Translations under genes and position numbers: made by a program
Part shown: positions 27,099 through 36,107 of the stretch, in pieces
How the letters are laid out: every line of letters starts with the position of its first letter
How positions within the stretch are numbered: position 1 is the stretch's first letter
The notes under the pieces: model-generated
Databases searched by the model: none
Seen by the model: the letters and a program-made list of their open reading frames with translations, nothing else
Told to the model about the DNA's origin: nothing
Origin: Devosia limi DSM 17137
Lineage (GTDB): Bacteria > Pseudomonadota > Alphaproteobacteria > Rhizobiales > Devosiaceae
Reading direction: 5' to 3'
NCBI RefSeq assembly: GCF_900128975.1
Contig: NZ_FQVC01000006.1
Location: 1 to 64,000, forward strand
DNA length: 64,000 nucleotides

Positions 27099-28334
27099 AT
27101 GACCAGCCAGGACAAGCGAGGCATGCGCCAGCGCGTGGCGATCGGCAGCAATCCCGAACGCAACCGCGCCCATAATCGCCGGGTGGTGCTCGAAGTTATC
27201 CGCCTGCACGGCCATCTCGGCCGCACCGACATTGCGCGACGCGCGCAGCTGACCCCCCAGGCAGTGGCCAATATCGTTGAAGAACTGCTCGATGACGGGC
27301 TGCTGATCGAGCTGGGGCGCCTGCGTTCCGGCCGGGGCCAGCCGCCGATCCAGTTTGCGGTGAACCCCGATGGGCCGCTGACCGTGGGCGTCGAGATTGC
27401 CGCCGACCATATGGTAACGGTGCTGCTCGACCTGTCGGGCGGACTGCGGGCCCAGGCGATCAGCCGACTGGAACGCACCGACCCCGACTTTATCCCCGGC
27501 CATGTGGCCAGCGAGGTCGAAAAACTGCAGACCATGGTGGGCGCGACGCCAACGCGCCTGCTGGGCATTGGCGTGGTGATGCCCGGTCCGTTTGAAATTG
27601 AAGGCATGAGTTCGGTCGGCCCGGCCACCCTGCCCGGCTGGACCGGCGTGGACGCCGCCACGCTGATCGCCAAGGCGACCGGCGAACATGTAGTGCTGGA
27701 AAACGACGCCACCGCCGCCGCGGTCGGCGAGCGCCTGTATGGCGCCGGGCGGCAATTGGGCAATTTCTGCTATCTGTATTTCGGTGTCGGCCTGGGCCTT
27801 GGCGTGATCCAGGAGGGTCGGCCGCTGCGCGGCGCTTTCGGCAATGCCGGCGAAATCGGCCATATCGGACTGGTGCCGCGGCGCGGCAAGGCTATCCATG
27901 GGCCGGAGGGGGCGCTGGAGCGCTTTGCCTCGGTCTATGCGCTGCGCGATCATCTGGCAGCGGCCGGCATCGCAGCCACCAGCGTCGAGGATATACAGGC
28001 GCTGCACGACGCCAATAATCCGCATCTGGCAGCCTGGATCGCCGTGGCCGCCGATTATCTCGCCCCGACCGTGGCGATGATCGAGAATATCTTTGACCCC
28101 GAGGCCGTGGTGTTTGGCGGCGGGCTGCCCGATTCCGTGCTCGACGCGGTGATATCGGCGCTTTATCCGCTGCCGATGTCGGTGGCGACGCGCAGCGCGC
28201 GAGCCAGCGAGCGGGTGTTGCGCGGGCAGACCGGGCAGTTGACGGCAGCGCTCGGCGCGGCAGCCCTGCCGCTGCTGGAGACGGTGTCGCCGCATCTCAG
28301 CGTTGGCCCTGCATCGGCAGGCCCAGCCGGCTAG
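27099..28334 (+). CDS. ROK-family transcriptional regulator
   Basis: 411 aa from the ATG at 27099 (GGGAGAA upstream); the TTG directly before it at 27096 is less likely. N-terminal winged helix (EVIRLHGHLGRTDIARRAQL, PQAVANIVEELLDDGLL), then the ROK domain: LENDATAAAVGERLYGAGRQ, FGVGLGLGVIQEGRPLRGAF, GNAGEIGHIGLVP. The usual ROK zinc motif C-x-C-G-x4-C is absent: the region reads RRGKAIHGPEGALERFAS. Divergent from the amino-sugar operon, it probably represses it and is released by a sugar or sugar phosphate. Confidence 0.92.
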   Translation: MTSQDKRGMRQRVAIGSNPERNRAHNRRVVLEVIRLHGHLGRTDIARRAQLTPQAVANIVEELLDDGLLIELGRLRSGRGQPPIQFAVNPDGPLTVGVEIAADHMVTVLLDLSGGLRAQAISRLERTDPDFIPGHVASEVEKLQTMVGATPTRLLGIGVVMPGPFEIEGMSSVGPATLPGWTGVDAATLIAKATGEHVVLENDATAAAVGERLYGAGRQLGNFCYLYFGVGLGLGVIQEGRPLRGAFGNAGEIGHIGLVPRRGKAIHGPEGALERFASVYALRDHLAAAGIAATSVEDIQALHDANNPHLAAWIAVAADYLAPTVAMIENIFDPEAVVFGGGLPDSVLDAVISALYPLPMSVATRSARASERVLRGQTGQLTAALGAAALPLLETVSPHLSVGPASAGPAG

Positions 28335-28526
28335 GCCCGGCGCAAAGCACCCGATTTTCCGGACGAAACCAGCAACGCAATCACGGCGGTGGTTTTGGCG
28401 CTATGGTTGGGTGGTTTTGCTAATTATTGGATTTTATTTAGCACATATTTCTACTTTTTATCCAGCGCGCGCCATATTTTCCTTTTACCCTGTGGTCAGA
28501 CAAGATTGCGGTGAAGGAGCCCTGAA

Positions 28527-30161
28527 ATGCGCGATGTGGAGCAGACAGCAAGCCGGTTGATCGATCAGGTCGCGGCGGCGGTGGTCGGCGCCAGCCATGC
28601 CGTTGCCGGGCCTTTCGGATCGCGTCGGCTGGTTTATGCCGATTATACCGCCTCCGGGCGCAGCCTGCAGTTCATCGAGGACGCGATGGCCAATCGGGTG
28701 CTGCCCTATTACGCCAACACCCATACCGAGACCTCCTATACCGGCATGCAGACGACGCGGTTTCGCGAACAGGCGCGGCGGGCAATCCGGCGAAGCGTGG
28801 GCGCGAGCGAACAGCATGCGGTGATCTTTTGCGGCTCGGGCGCCACCGCCGGGGTCAACAAGCTGGCCAGCATTCTGGGCCTGCGCAGCAATACATATGC
28901 CGGCAGCGACAGGCCGGTGGTGTTCGTCGGGCCCTATGAGCACCATTCCAACGACCTGATCTGGCGCGAATCATGCGTCGAGCTGGTGCGGATCCCGCTC
29001 GATGAAACCGGCCATCTCTGCATGGGGACACTGGCGGGCGAATTGCTGAGGCACCGCGACGCGCCGATGCGGATTGGCAGCTTCTCGGCGGCGTCCAATG
29101 TGACCGGGGTGCGCACCGATATGCGGGCGCTGGCGCAATTGCTGCATGAGCATGATGCGCTGTTCTTTGCCGATTACGCGGCGGCGGCGCCCTATGTGGC
29201 GATTGCCATGTCGGCCTCGGCGCCCGAGGCCAATGACCATATCGACGCGATCTTTTGTTCGCCGCACAAGTTTGTCGGCGGGCCCGGGGCGTCGGGCGTT
29301 CTGGTGGCGGATCGCAAGATCCTGGCATCGGCGGTGCCCAGTGTGCCGGGCGGCGGGACGGTGGCTTACGTCAATGCACGGATGCACCGCTATGTCGCCG
29401 ATGCCGAGCGCCGCGAGGAGGCTGGTACGCCGGCGATTCTGGGCGATATCCGCGCCGGGATGGTCATGCAGCTCAAGGCCGATATCGGCGCCGAGCGGAT
29501 CGAGGCGCTGGAAGCGGCCAATGTGGCGCGGGTGCTCGACGCCTGGGCGGATGAGCCCAATATCGAGATCCTGGGACCCAGCAGCACCGACCGGCTGGCG
29601 ATCTTTTCGTTCAATATCCGGTCGGGCGGGCGCTATCTGCACCCCAATTTCGTGGTGGCGCTGCTCAATGACCTGTTTGGCATCCAGGCGCGGGGCGGAT
29701 GCTCGTGCGCCGGGCCGTATGCGCATGACCTGCTGGGAATCAATGACGAGAAGGCGGCGCGCTATGATGCGCTGATCCAGGAAGGGCTCAGTGCCTATCG
29801 GCCAGGCTGGGTGCGGCTGAATTTCAACTTCTTCCTCGATGCGGCAACAGTGGAATTCATTGTTGCGGCGGTGCGGTTCATCGCACGGCGCGGGGCGGAG
29901 ATGCTGGCCTATTACGGCTGCGATCCGGTCAGCGGGCGCTGGCGGGTCACGGGCACGGCAATCGAGCCGGCGTTTGGCTTTGACGATCTCTGCGACTGGG
30001 GCAGCAGTGATGCGGCAGTGGCAGTGGATTACCCCGATTTTGCAACGGCGCTTGCCGAGGCCGAGCGGCTGGCGGATGCGGCACAGCCATGCCGGGCCAG
30101 TGCGGATGCGGTGACCAGCAATCCCGATCGGTGGTTTGCGCTGGCGGGCGACGCCGCCTGA
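28527..30161 (+). CDS. Aminotransferase class V (cysteine desulfurase-like fold)
   Basis: 544 aa from an ATG at 28527 with GGAG upstream. PLP fold type I: VIFCGSGATAGVNKLASILG, PYEHHSNDLIWRES, ADYAAAAPYVAI, the PLP-lysine in FCSPHKFVGGPGASGVLV (about residue 248) and a Cys loop QARGGCSCAGPYAHDLLGI. It is 120-140 residues longer than SufS/NifS; the extra length is C-terminal, after FFLDAATVEFIVAAVRFIAR. The Cys-loop form resembles the Csd branch, but no iron-sulfur genes are near, so cysteine desulfurase activity is not assumed. It is a single-gene unit ended by a strong terminator. Confidence 0.85.
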   Translation: MRDVEQTASRLIDQVAAAVVGASHAVAGPFGSRRLVYADYTASGRSLQFIEDAMANRVLPYYANTHTETSYTGMQTTRFREQARRAIRRSVGASEQHAVIFCGSGATAGVNKLASILGLRSNTYAGSDRPVVFVGPYEHHSNDLIWRESCVELVRIPLDETGHLCMGTLAGELLRHRDAPMRIGSFSAASNVTGVRTDMRALAQLLHEHDALFFADYAAAAPYVAIAMSASAPEANDHIDAIFCSPHKFVGGPGASGVLVADRKILASAVPSVPGGGTVAYVNARMHRYVADAERREEAGTPAILGDIRAGMVMQLKADIGAERIEALEAANVARVLDAWADEPNIEILGPSSTDRLAIFSFNIRSGGRYLHPNFVVALLNDLFGIQARGGCSCAGPYAHDLLGINDEKAARYDALIQEGLSAYRPGWVRLNFNFFLDAATVEFIVAAVRFIARRGAEMLAYYGCDPVSGRWRVTGTAIEPAFGFDDLCDWGSSDAAVAVDYPDFATALAEAERLADAAQPCRASADAVTSNPDRWFALAGDAA

Positions 30162-30183
30162 ACCAGACTGCATGGCGCATAAA

Positions 30184-30212
30184 AAGGCCCCCGATCCAGG
30201 ATCGGGGGCCTT
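30184..30212. terminator. Bidirectional intrinsic terminator
   Basis: AAGGCCCCCGATCC and GGATCGGGGGCCTT form a 14-base inverted repeat around a single base, so the real loop is a few opened pairs. On the plus strand it is followed by CTGGTTTCC; on the minus strand by a run of T from AAAAA at 30181-30185. It lies 22 bases after the aminotransferase stop and about 70 before the PIG-L stop, well placed to end both convergent genes. Confidence 0.88.
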
Positions 30213-30280
30213 CTGGTTTCCGGCTATTGGGAGGCGCCGAAAAGCCGACCCGCGACGGAGGCATCGCGGACCGGAAAGGT

Positions 30281-32788
30281 TTAGCGCCGGGCCGGCTGGG
30301 TCAGGTTCGCCAGGAGGCGGAAGGCGCCGGGGGTGAGCTTGTCGAGCTGATGGTGCAGCACGAGGCTGGTGTGGGTATGGCGGCCCTCACCAATCTCGGC
30401 CGACATCAGCGAGCCGAGCAGCGGCTCTTCGCCGGCATCGCTCATCGACAGCAGCGGCTTGTAGACCTCGTCCCATTCGGAAACGAAGTAGAGGCCACGC
30501 TCCTTGTCCCAGTTCGCCCAGTCTTCTGGACCAATGACGTTGGGGTAGTTGAGCAGCGGGTGATCGGGCTCGAGCGCCGTCACTTCGGCCTTGGCATCGG
30601 TGACGCGATAGCGGATCGAGGGCGAACCGATCTTGAGGAAGGCCAGCGGCACGGTCTCGGGATCCCAGCCGTCGGACGGACGGTGGTAGAGGGTCACCAG
30701 GTGGCCGCCATTGTTCACCCATTCATGGATGCCCGGGAGAGCAGCGACCAGATCCTTGCGGCGGCCGAAGGCGAAGATGCCGACGACGATGGTGGTGAGG
30801 CCACGATAGGCGCCCGCCTCGATATCGGAGGGGCTGAGTTCGACGAGATCGAGACCCAGACGCTTCAGCCAGATGGCGACATTGTCATTGCCCGAGCCGA
30901 CATAGCCCACCTTGGCGCCTTCCGGCAGAGCGGCTTCAACCGACTGCACCGGGACCGATACCAGGGTCGGGACGACCGACTTGCCGATATGGGGATAGGA
31001 GAAGGTGTTGATGGCGTAGGCCGGCTGATCCAGGAGGCTTGGCTCGATGGCGATGCGGGTGGTGCCCAGATCGGCAGGCGGGGTCAGCTCGAACGTGCCG
31101 GCTTCGCGGCCGGTTTCGCCGGTTGCCGTCATCGACCAGCCTTCAGGCAGGTTGAAATCGAGATCGGACGTGGTGGCGCCACCAACGACGGCGGTCATTT
31201 CCACCGGCTCGAGTTCATTGACGGTGTTGAGAACGACGGCATCGGGCTTGAGCTCGAGCGAAGCGGCCGGGATGACGCGCAGGGCATCTTCCAGGTCGAT
31301 ATCGAGCACCGCCGTGCGGCCGGCGATCTCGGCCGTGAGACGCACAAAGGCATCGCCATTGCCGCCAAGCGGATCGAACTGCTCGGTCAGCGGATTGGTC
31401 AGCACGGCATCGGCGGCGACGGTGACCTTCTGGCCATCGGCATCGTCAACGCTGGTGAGACCTTCGCGGCCGATGACCGCAACCGACTTGACGACCACGG
31501 CTTCGGGCGCATCGACCAGGGTCTTGACGATGACGTCCTCGCCCGGACGCAGGTCAGCACCATCGGTATAGGCGCGGACATTCATGCCGGCGGCAGTGGC
31601 CAGCACCAGGTCGACCTCCTTGACCTTGCGGTCGAGGCGGTGGGCAACGCTATCGACCAATTCGGCCGGCAGCTGAGCGCGGGCAGTGTCGATGGCAGCG
31701 CCGACTTCGGCGATCTTGGCGAGCACGACCGCCGGATCACCATAATCGGCGATGGCTTCATCGATGAGGCCCTGAGCGGTGCGCAGTGCGTCGGCAGCAG
31801 AGGCGGGCATGCCATCGAGTTCGGCAATGTGGCCGACGGTGGCGATGAGGCCTTCACGCATGTCGCTTTCCGGCTGGCCGGCTTCGCCCTTGGCCGTCCA
31901 GGCCAGGTTGAGCGCCCATTCGGTCTCCGGATCAGGACGCCAGCGGCCCATGCCCTGGGTCAGATGGCACGACCGCGACCATTCACCCATCTGCGGGAAG
32001 GTTGCGCCCGAAATCGGATCGCGCTCCGGTGCCTTGACCACCAGCGTGGTCGGTGGGGGTGGGGTTTCGTCGTCATAAACGCCGCCGCCACCGCCATAGG
32101 CCGGCAGGTAGATCTTGGGCACCGACCAGGGCTTGAGACCGGCAGCGATCTGATCGGGGAATTCCTGCGCATTGCCCGACAGTTCGGCCGTGACGAAGGT
32201 GGCGACGTTGGCGGCGCGGTGATGACCGTGCTGGCCGCCGACATCGAGGAAGCAGTTCATGATGACGTCGGGACGGTAATAGCGGAAGGCCCAGGTCATG
32301 CGTTCGATGACGCGATCACGACCCCAGCGATCGATGGTGGCATTGGGGTCTTTGGAGAAGCCGAAATCGTGGACACTGTCATTATGGCCCTGGCCGCCAA
32401 AAGCCAGCGAGGCATCGAGCGAGCGCGAGGCTTCGGTCATTTCACGGGTGCGCAGCACGCCGAGAACCGAACCGCGCTCCGGGCCGATAGCGTTCTGGCC
32501 ACCTTCGCCGCGGGTGATGCAATAGAGCACCGGGCGGATGCCATAGACGTGGCGGAGCGCTGCCAGCATGCCGCTTGGCTCATCGTCCGGGTGGGCGCCG
32601 GTGGTCATCAGGGTGACGGTGGACGTCAGGCGCTCGAGCTGGCGATACAGCTTGACGATTGCCGGTTCGCCCTTCTGGGCTGCGATCAGCTCCAGGTTCG
32701 ACGCGGGCGCTGCCCAAGCCGGGATTTGCGTGGCCGCCAGCACTGGCGGGACGGAGGCGATAAAGGTTCGCCGGCTCATTCGTGTCAT
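30281..32788 (-). CDS. PIG-L family deacetylase with C-terminal amidotransferase-like domain, Tat-exported
   Basis: 835 aa from an ATG at 32788 (AGGAATC upstream). N-terminus MTRMSRRTFIASVPPVLAAT has the twin-arginine pattern S-R-R-x-F-I, so folded export to the periplasm is likely. The zinc-binding deacetylase motif is GAHPDDEPSG (HPDDE at 66-70), with GQHGHHRA as the further ligand region. After about residue 330 there are helical and immunoglobulin-like stretches, and the last 200 residues (EGAKVGYVGSGNDNVAIWLK, TIVVGIFAFG) resemble a class I glutamine amidotransferase fold without a visible catalytic Cys. Such proteins usually remove N-acetyl groups from sugar derivatives; substrate unknown. 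Confidence 0.88.
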   Translation of the reverse strand: MTRMSRRTFIASVPPVLAATQIPAWAAPASNLELIAAQKGEPAIVKLYRQLERLTSTVTLMTTGAHPDDEPSGMLAALRHVYGIRPVLYCITRGEGGQNAIGPERGSVLGVLRTREMTEASRSLDASLAFGGQGHNDSVHDFGFSKDPNATIDRWGRDRVIERMTWAFRYYRPDVIMNCFLDVGGQHGHHRAANVATFVTAELSGNAQEFPDQIAAGLKPWSVPKIYLPAYGGGGGVYDDETPPPPTTLVVKAPERDPISGATFPQMGEWSRSCHLTQGMGRWRPDPETEWALNLAWTAKGEAGQPESDMREGLIATVGHIAELDGMPASAADALRTAQGLIDEAIADYGDPAVVLAKIAEVGAAIDTARAQLPAELVDSVAHRLDRKVKEVDLVLATAAGMNVRAYTDGADLRPGEDVIVKTLVDAPEAVVVKSVAVIGREGLTSVDDADGQKVTVAADAVLTNPLTEQFDPLGGNGDAFVRLTAEIAGRTAVLDIDLEDALRVIPAASLELKPDAVVLNTVNELEPVEMTAVVGGATTSDLDFNLPEGWSMTATGETGREAGTFELTPPADLGTTRIAIEPSLLDQPAYAINTFSYPHIGKSVVPTLVSVPVQSVEAALPEGAKVGYVGSGNDNVAIWLKRLGLDLVELSPSDIEAGAYRGLTTIVVGIFAFGRRKDLVAALPGIHEWVNNGGHLVTLYHRPSDGWDPETVPLAFLKIGSPSIRYRVTDAKAEVTALEPDHPLLNYPNVIGPEDWANWDKERGLYFVSEWDEVYKPLLSMSDAGEEPLLGSLMSAEIGEGRHTHTSLVLHHQLDKLTPGAFRLLANLTQPARR

Positions 32789-32975
32789 CGAAAGATTCCT
32801 CTCATTCCCAACCCAAGGCCCGGCAAAAGCCGGGAAAACCTGGGCTCTCCCAAGGCACATGACATGCCTATGACGGAACTATGGAAGGCCGATTAACTTA
32901 ACTCAAGTGTGTTAATCAGCTTATTTCGAAGACTTTAGTTTTAGCACGAACGGAGCCGACGACGCTGCGGCGAGA

Positions 32976-33452
32976 CTAGAGCGAAACGGTAACCGGGGTC
33001 TCCAGCTGGTGCAGAATGCCATCATCGCCGGCATCGGCTTTCCACATCAGCATGCCGAATTCGGCCGGCCTGTCGAGCACGGTCAGACCAGCGTGCCAGA
33101 CATTGCGGCCGATGCAGATGGCATCCTCGGGGCCGGCGATGAAGGCGCGCGCGCCGGACATGTCGGGCGTGCCATCGGCAGAAGTTGGCGCGACGAGAAC
33201 CAGCCAGCGACCGGCCTTGATCGGCAGGAAGCTCTGGGTGGAATGGGCATGGCGTTCCAGCGCGGTGACGGTGATGGCCGTCTCGGCAACCGGATTGGGG
33301 CAGAGAATGGTGAAGGCGTGATGGCCGGGCACATCGCCGACCTCAAGGACGGGCGCGAAGACGGTCGCCTGGCGGTCCGGCGCGGCCAGAATGGTCACAT
33401 AGGGCGCGATGGCTTCGGCGGTGAGCTGCTGGGCAATCAGGGTCTGGGTCAT
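32976..33452 (-). CDS. Ureidoglycolate lyase-like protein (AllA family)
   Basis: 158 aa cupin-type protein. VTALERHAHSTQSFLPIKAG carries the conserved E-R-H-x-H-S/G-Q region, followed by WLVLVAPTSADGTPDMSGAR and GRNVWHAGLTVLD, all typical of AllA. AllA splits ureidoglycolate to glyoxylate and urea in purine/allantoin breakdown. No other allantoin genes are present, and its neighbours are a PIG-L deacetylase and an RpiR regulator, so it could act on a related ureido- or hydroxy-acid. Confidence 0.82.
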   Translation of the reverse strand: MTQTLIAQQLTAEAIAPYVTILAAPDRQATVFAPVLEVGDVPGHHAFTILCPNPVAETAITVTALERHAHSTQSFLPIKAGRWLVLVAPTSADGTPDMSGARAFIAGPEDAICIGRNVWHAGLTVLDRPAEFGMLMWKADAGDDGILHQLETPVTVSL

Positions 33453-33465
33453 GGGATGGTTCCGG

Positions 33466-33651
33466 TTAGTTCAGTCGCCTGAAGCCGCTATGGCAGACTG
33501 GCCCCTTGAGCAAGGCGGAAATGTCGCGGCCGTTTTCACATTGTGCAACCCGGCCGAAAATCGGATCCAGCGCATCGAAGTAACCGGCGACGATATCGGG
33601 CGTGTGCTGGGTGCAGACATAGACGGCCGGCAAGGGCCGGCAGGCCCGACG
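33466..33651 (-). pseudogene. C-terminal remnant of a class III (glutamate-1-semialdehyde-type) aminotransferase
   Basis: The minus-strand reading frame ending at a TAA at 33466 gives TPDIVAGYFDALDPIFGRVA followed by LKGPVCHSGFRRLN. The pattern HT-x-x-D-I-x(n)-D-x-x-F and a terminal GPVCH-x-G-F-x-R-L resemble the last 50 residues of class III aminotransferases of the glutamate-1-semialdehyde aminomutase type. Nothing upstream in any frame continues the enzyme, and the next gene (RpiR) ends at 33691, so this is a fragment of a deleted gene. The 5' border is approximate. Resemblance is from memory of the family. Confidence 0.5.
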
Positions 33652-33690
33652 TGGTGATGGTGTGGCGCGTGCCATCGCCGGGTGAAGTGC

Positions 33691-34644
33691 CTATTCGTGC
33701 GGCTTGATGGTTTTCATCAGGATGGTGGGATCGGTCGAGGGCGAGGGAATGGCGATGCCGATGCTGGACACGGTGTAGCGGACGCGGCGCAGGGTTTCGC
33801 GCGCGGCTGGACCGCCGCGATAGGCGACACCGGTGGCGATGGTGTCGATGACGCCCATATGGGCGTAGCGTGAGGGCGTCGGGATCAGCACATTTTCGTC
33901 CTCGTTGATGACAATGGGGATGACCACATCGGCCACGCGGGCCAGGGGGCTGTCGGGCCGCGTGAGGGCGATGGTTCTGGCCCCGAAGGAGCGGGCGATC
34001 TCGACAGCCTCGGCCACCGGCTTGGAGCGACCGCTATTGGAGATGGCGAGAACGGCGTCACCACGCGACAGGGTCGCGGCGGACATGCGCTGCTGGTGGC
34101 CGTCGATATAGGCGCTGACGGGCATGCCAATGCGGAACAGGCGCAGCTTGGCGTCTTCAACGAGACTGGCCGAGCCACCGCCCTGCCCATAGATATCGAT
34201 GCGGCGCGCAGTGGAGAGGATATCGATGGCAGCGCCGACGGCGGCCGTATCGAGATCATTGAGGCAATCACGCAAAGCCGACATGGCCCGGCTCATTACC
34301 GATTGCGCCAATTGGCCGATATCGTCGGAGAACTGCCGTTCCGGGCGCAGATAGGCAGCGGCCACTGTCAGCGTGGTGGCCAGCATTACCTTGAATTCGC
34401 TGAACGAGGCACACCCGACGGAGCGGCAAAAACGGGTGACGCTGGGCTGGCTGACGCCGGCGCGCCGCGCCAGTTCGGCAATAGTCATGCGGGTGGCTGC
34501 GTCGTAATCGCTGCGCACGGCCACGAGGACCTGATGCTCGGCGGGCGACAGGTTCTCCTCGACCCGCTGCATGCGCGAGACCACGTCGATAACTTCCGGA
34601 TTGAGCGAGCGATGCGTGGTCTCGGCTTTTTTGCTCTTGGTCAT
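33691..34644 (-). CDS. RpiR/MurR-family transcriptional regulator
   Basis: 317 aa. N-terminal RpiR helix-turn-helix (TRMTIAELARRAGVSQPSVT, RFCRSVGCASFSEFK) and a C-terminal SIS sugar-phosphate isomerase-like domain (DIYGQGGGSASLVEDAKLRL, AVLAISNSGRSKPVAEAVEI) that binds phosphosugars. Likely regulates the downstream minus-strand genes (AllA-like, PIG-L) or an outside sugar pathway. Confidence 0.92.
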   Translation of the reverse strand: MTKSKKAETTHRSLNPEVIDVVSRMQRVEENLSPAEHQVLVAVRSDYDAATRMTIAELARRAGVSQPSVTRFCRSVGCASFSEFKVMLATTLTVAAAYLRPERQFSDDIGQLAQSVMSRAMSALRDCLNDLDTAAVGAAIDILSTARRIDIYGQGGGSASLVEDAKLRLFRIGMPVSAYIDGHQQRMSAATLSRGDAVLAISNSGRSKPVAEAVEIARSFGARTIALTRPDSPLARVADVVIPIVINEDENVLIPTPSRYAHMGVIDTIATGVAYRGGPAARETLRRVRYTVSSIGIAIPSPSTDPTILMKTIKPHE

Positions 34645-34727
34645 GCTGGCTCCGGAAGGATGAGGACACGCTGAAACATAATTTCACTCGCGGCACTTGG
34701 CTAGCGACCTTGAGGCCGCATCGCCCG

Positions 34728-35291
34728 TCAGGTCAGCGAAAACCAGGCGACCAGTTCGGCGGTGTTGCGCACGCCAATGGCACGGGTAAGGCGGAGGCGA
34801 TGGGCTTCCACCGTACGTCTGGAGAGACCGAGCTCGGCGGCGATGACAGCATTGGTTTTGCCCTGGGCGACGAGGCTGAGGATCTGACGCTGCCGATCGG
34901 TCAGGGTCATGGTGGCGTCGGTTACGGCCCGGTTCATCGGCTCGAAGCAATAGATCGCCTGCGCAAACGGGTCATCCTGATCGCGTGAGCGACCATTGAC
35001 CCGACACCAGAAGCGATGGCCCTGCGCATCGGCCATGATGCGCTCGTCATAATAGACCTGACCGCCGGTCAGGTGGTTGCGCCACATCTCGCCGGTGCGG
35101 ACAAAATCGGCCAGTTTGGGATAGAGCCGGGAGAAGCTGCGATCGATCAGATCGTGGCGTTCGAAGCCGAACAGATCGGCAAATTCGCGGTTGCAGTCGC
35201 GGATGATGCGGTGTGTGGCATAGACCATCGGCACGGGAATTTCGGCCAGGGTGAAGCGCTCGACCGGTGCATCGGGTTCATGCTGTGTCAT
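34728..35291 (-). CDS. PAS domain and LuxR-type DNA-binding regulator
   Basis: 187 aa. N-terminal PAS domain (residues about 10-115: VPMVYATHRIIRDCNREFAD, LFGFERHDLIDRSF) and C-terminal LuxR/FixJ helix-turn-helix (TLTDRQRQILSLVAQGKTNA, VIAAELGLSRRTVEAHRLRL). A one-component sensor with no receiver domain. It is divergent from the CoA-transferase operon, 102 bases apart, and is the likeliest controller of it. Confidence 0.9.
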   Translation of the reverse strand: MTQHEPDAPVERFTLAEIPVPMVYATHRIIRDCNREFADLFGFERHDLIDRSFSRLYPKLADFVRTGEMWRNHLTGGQVYYDERIMADAQGHRFWCRVNGRSRDQDDPFAQAIYCFEPMNRAVTDATMTLTDRQRQILSLVAQGKTNAVIAAELGLSRRTVEAHRLRLTRAIGVRNTAELVAWFSLT

Positions 35292-35393
35292 ATGGTATAA
35301 ATACGACTAACTGCGGTAGCGCGACAAGCCTTAGCTATTTGCAACATGGCCGATCGGAACACCGACGGCAGGGCGTGACGCGAGGAGGCCGAA

Positions 35394-36107
35394 GTGCAAA
35401 AAGTCTATGCGGGCGCGGTGGAGGCCCTGGCGGGCCAGCTGGCTGATGGCATGGTGGTGATGTCGGGTGGATTTGGCCTTTGCGGCATTCCCGAAGCCCT
35501 GATCGAAGCGGTTCGCCTCTCGGGCGCCAAAGACCTCACAGTGATTTCCAACAATGCCGGGGTCGACGGGATCGGGCTCGGCAAGCTCCTCGAAACGCGC
35601 CAGATCCGCAAGATGATCTCGTCCTATGTGGGCGAGAACAAGCTGTTTGCCCAGCAATTCCTGTCGGGCGAACTGGAGCTGGAATTTACCCCGCAAGGCA
35701 CGCTGGCCGAGCGCATTCGCGCCGGTGGCGCGGGCATCCCGGCGTTTTTCACCAAGACCGGCGTCGGCACGGTGATTGCCGAGGGCAAGGAAGTGCGCGA
35801 GTTCGATGGCGAGCTGTTCGTGATGGAGCGTGGGCTCGTCGCCGATGTGGCGCTGGTGCATGCCTGGAAGGGCGATAGCGAAGGCAATCTGGTCTATCGC
35901 AAGACGGCGCGGAACTTCAATCCGATGATGGCCAGTGCCGGCAAGGTGACGATTGCCGAGGTCGAGCATCTGGTGCCGACCGGCGAGATCGAACCCGATC
36001 AGGTGCATACGCCCGGCATTTTCGTATCGCGGATCGTGCATGTGCCCAATCCGGTCAAACATATCGAACAGCGCACGGTGCGACCGCGCCAGGAGGAGGC
36101 AGTCTGA
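35394..36107 (+). CDS. 3-oxoacid CoA-transferase subunit A
   Basis: 237 aa from a GTG at 35394, after GAGGAGG. CoA-transferase family I alpha subunit: [40 protein letters not shown], and the conserved [16 protein letters not shown]. With the next gene it moves CoA from succinyl-CoA or acetyl-CoA to an acetoacetate-type acid. It overlaps the B subunit by one base (TGATG). Confidence 0.94.
   Translation: MQKVYAGAVEALAGQLADGMVVMSGGFGLCGIPEALIEAVRLSGAKDLTVISNNAGVDGIGLGKLLETRQIRKMISSYVGENKLFAQQFLSGELELEFTPQGTLAERIRAGGAGIPAFFTKTGVGTVIAEGKEVREFDGELFVMERGLVADVALVHAWKGDSEGNLVYRKTARNFNPMMASAGKVTIAEVEHLVPTGEIEPDQVHTPGIFVSRIVHVPNPVKHIEQRTVRPRQEEAV

Noticed and set aside
30089..32896. Plus-strand open frame of about 935 codons over PIG-L
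   Set aside because: Antisense shadow of a gene with clear Tat signal and HPDDE motif.
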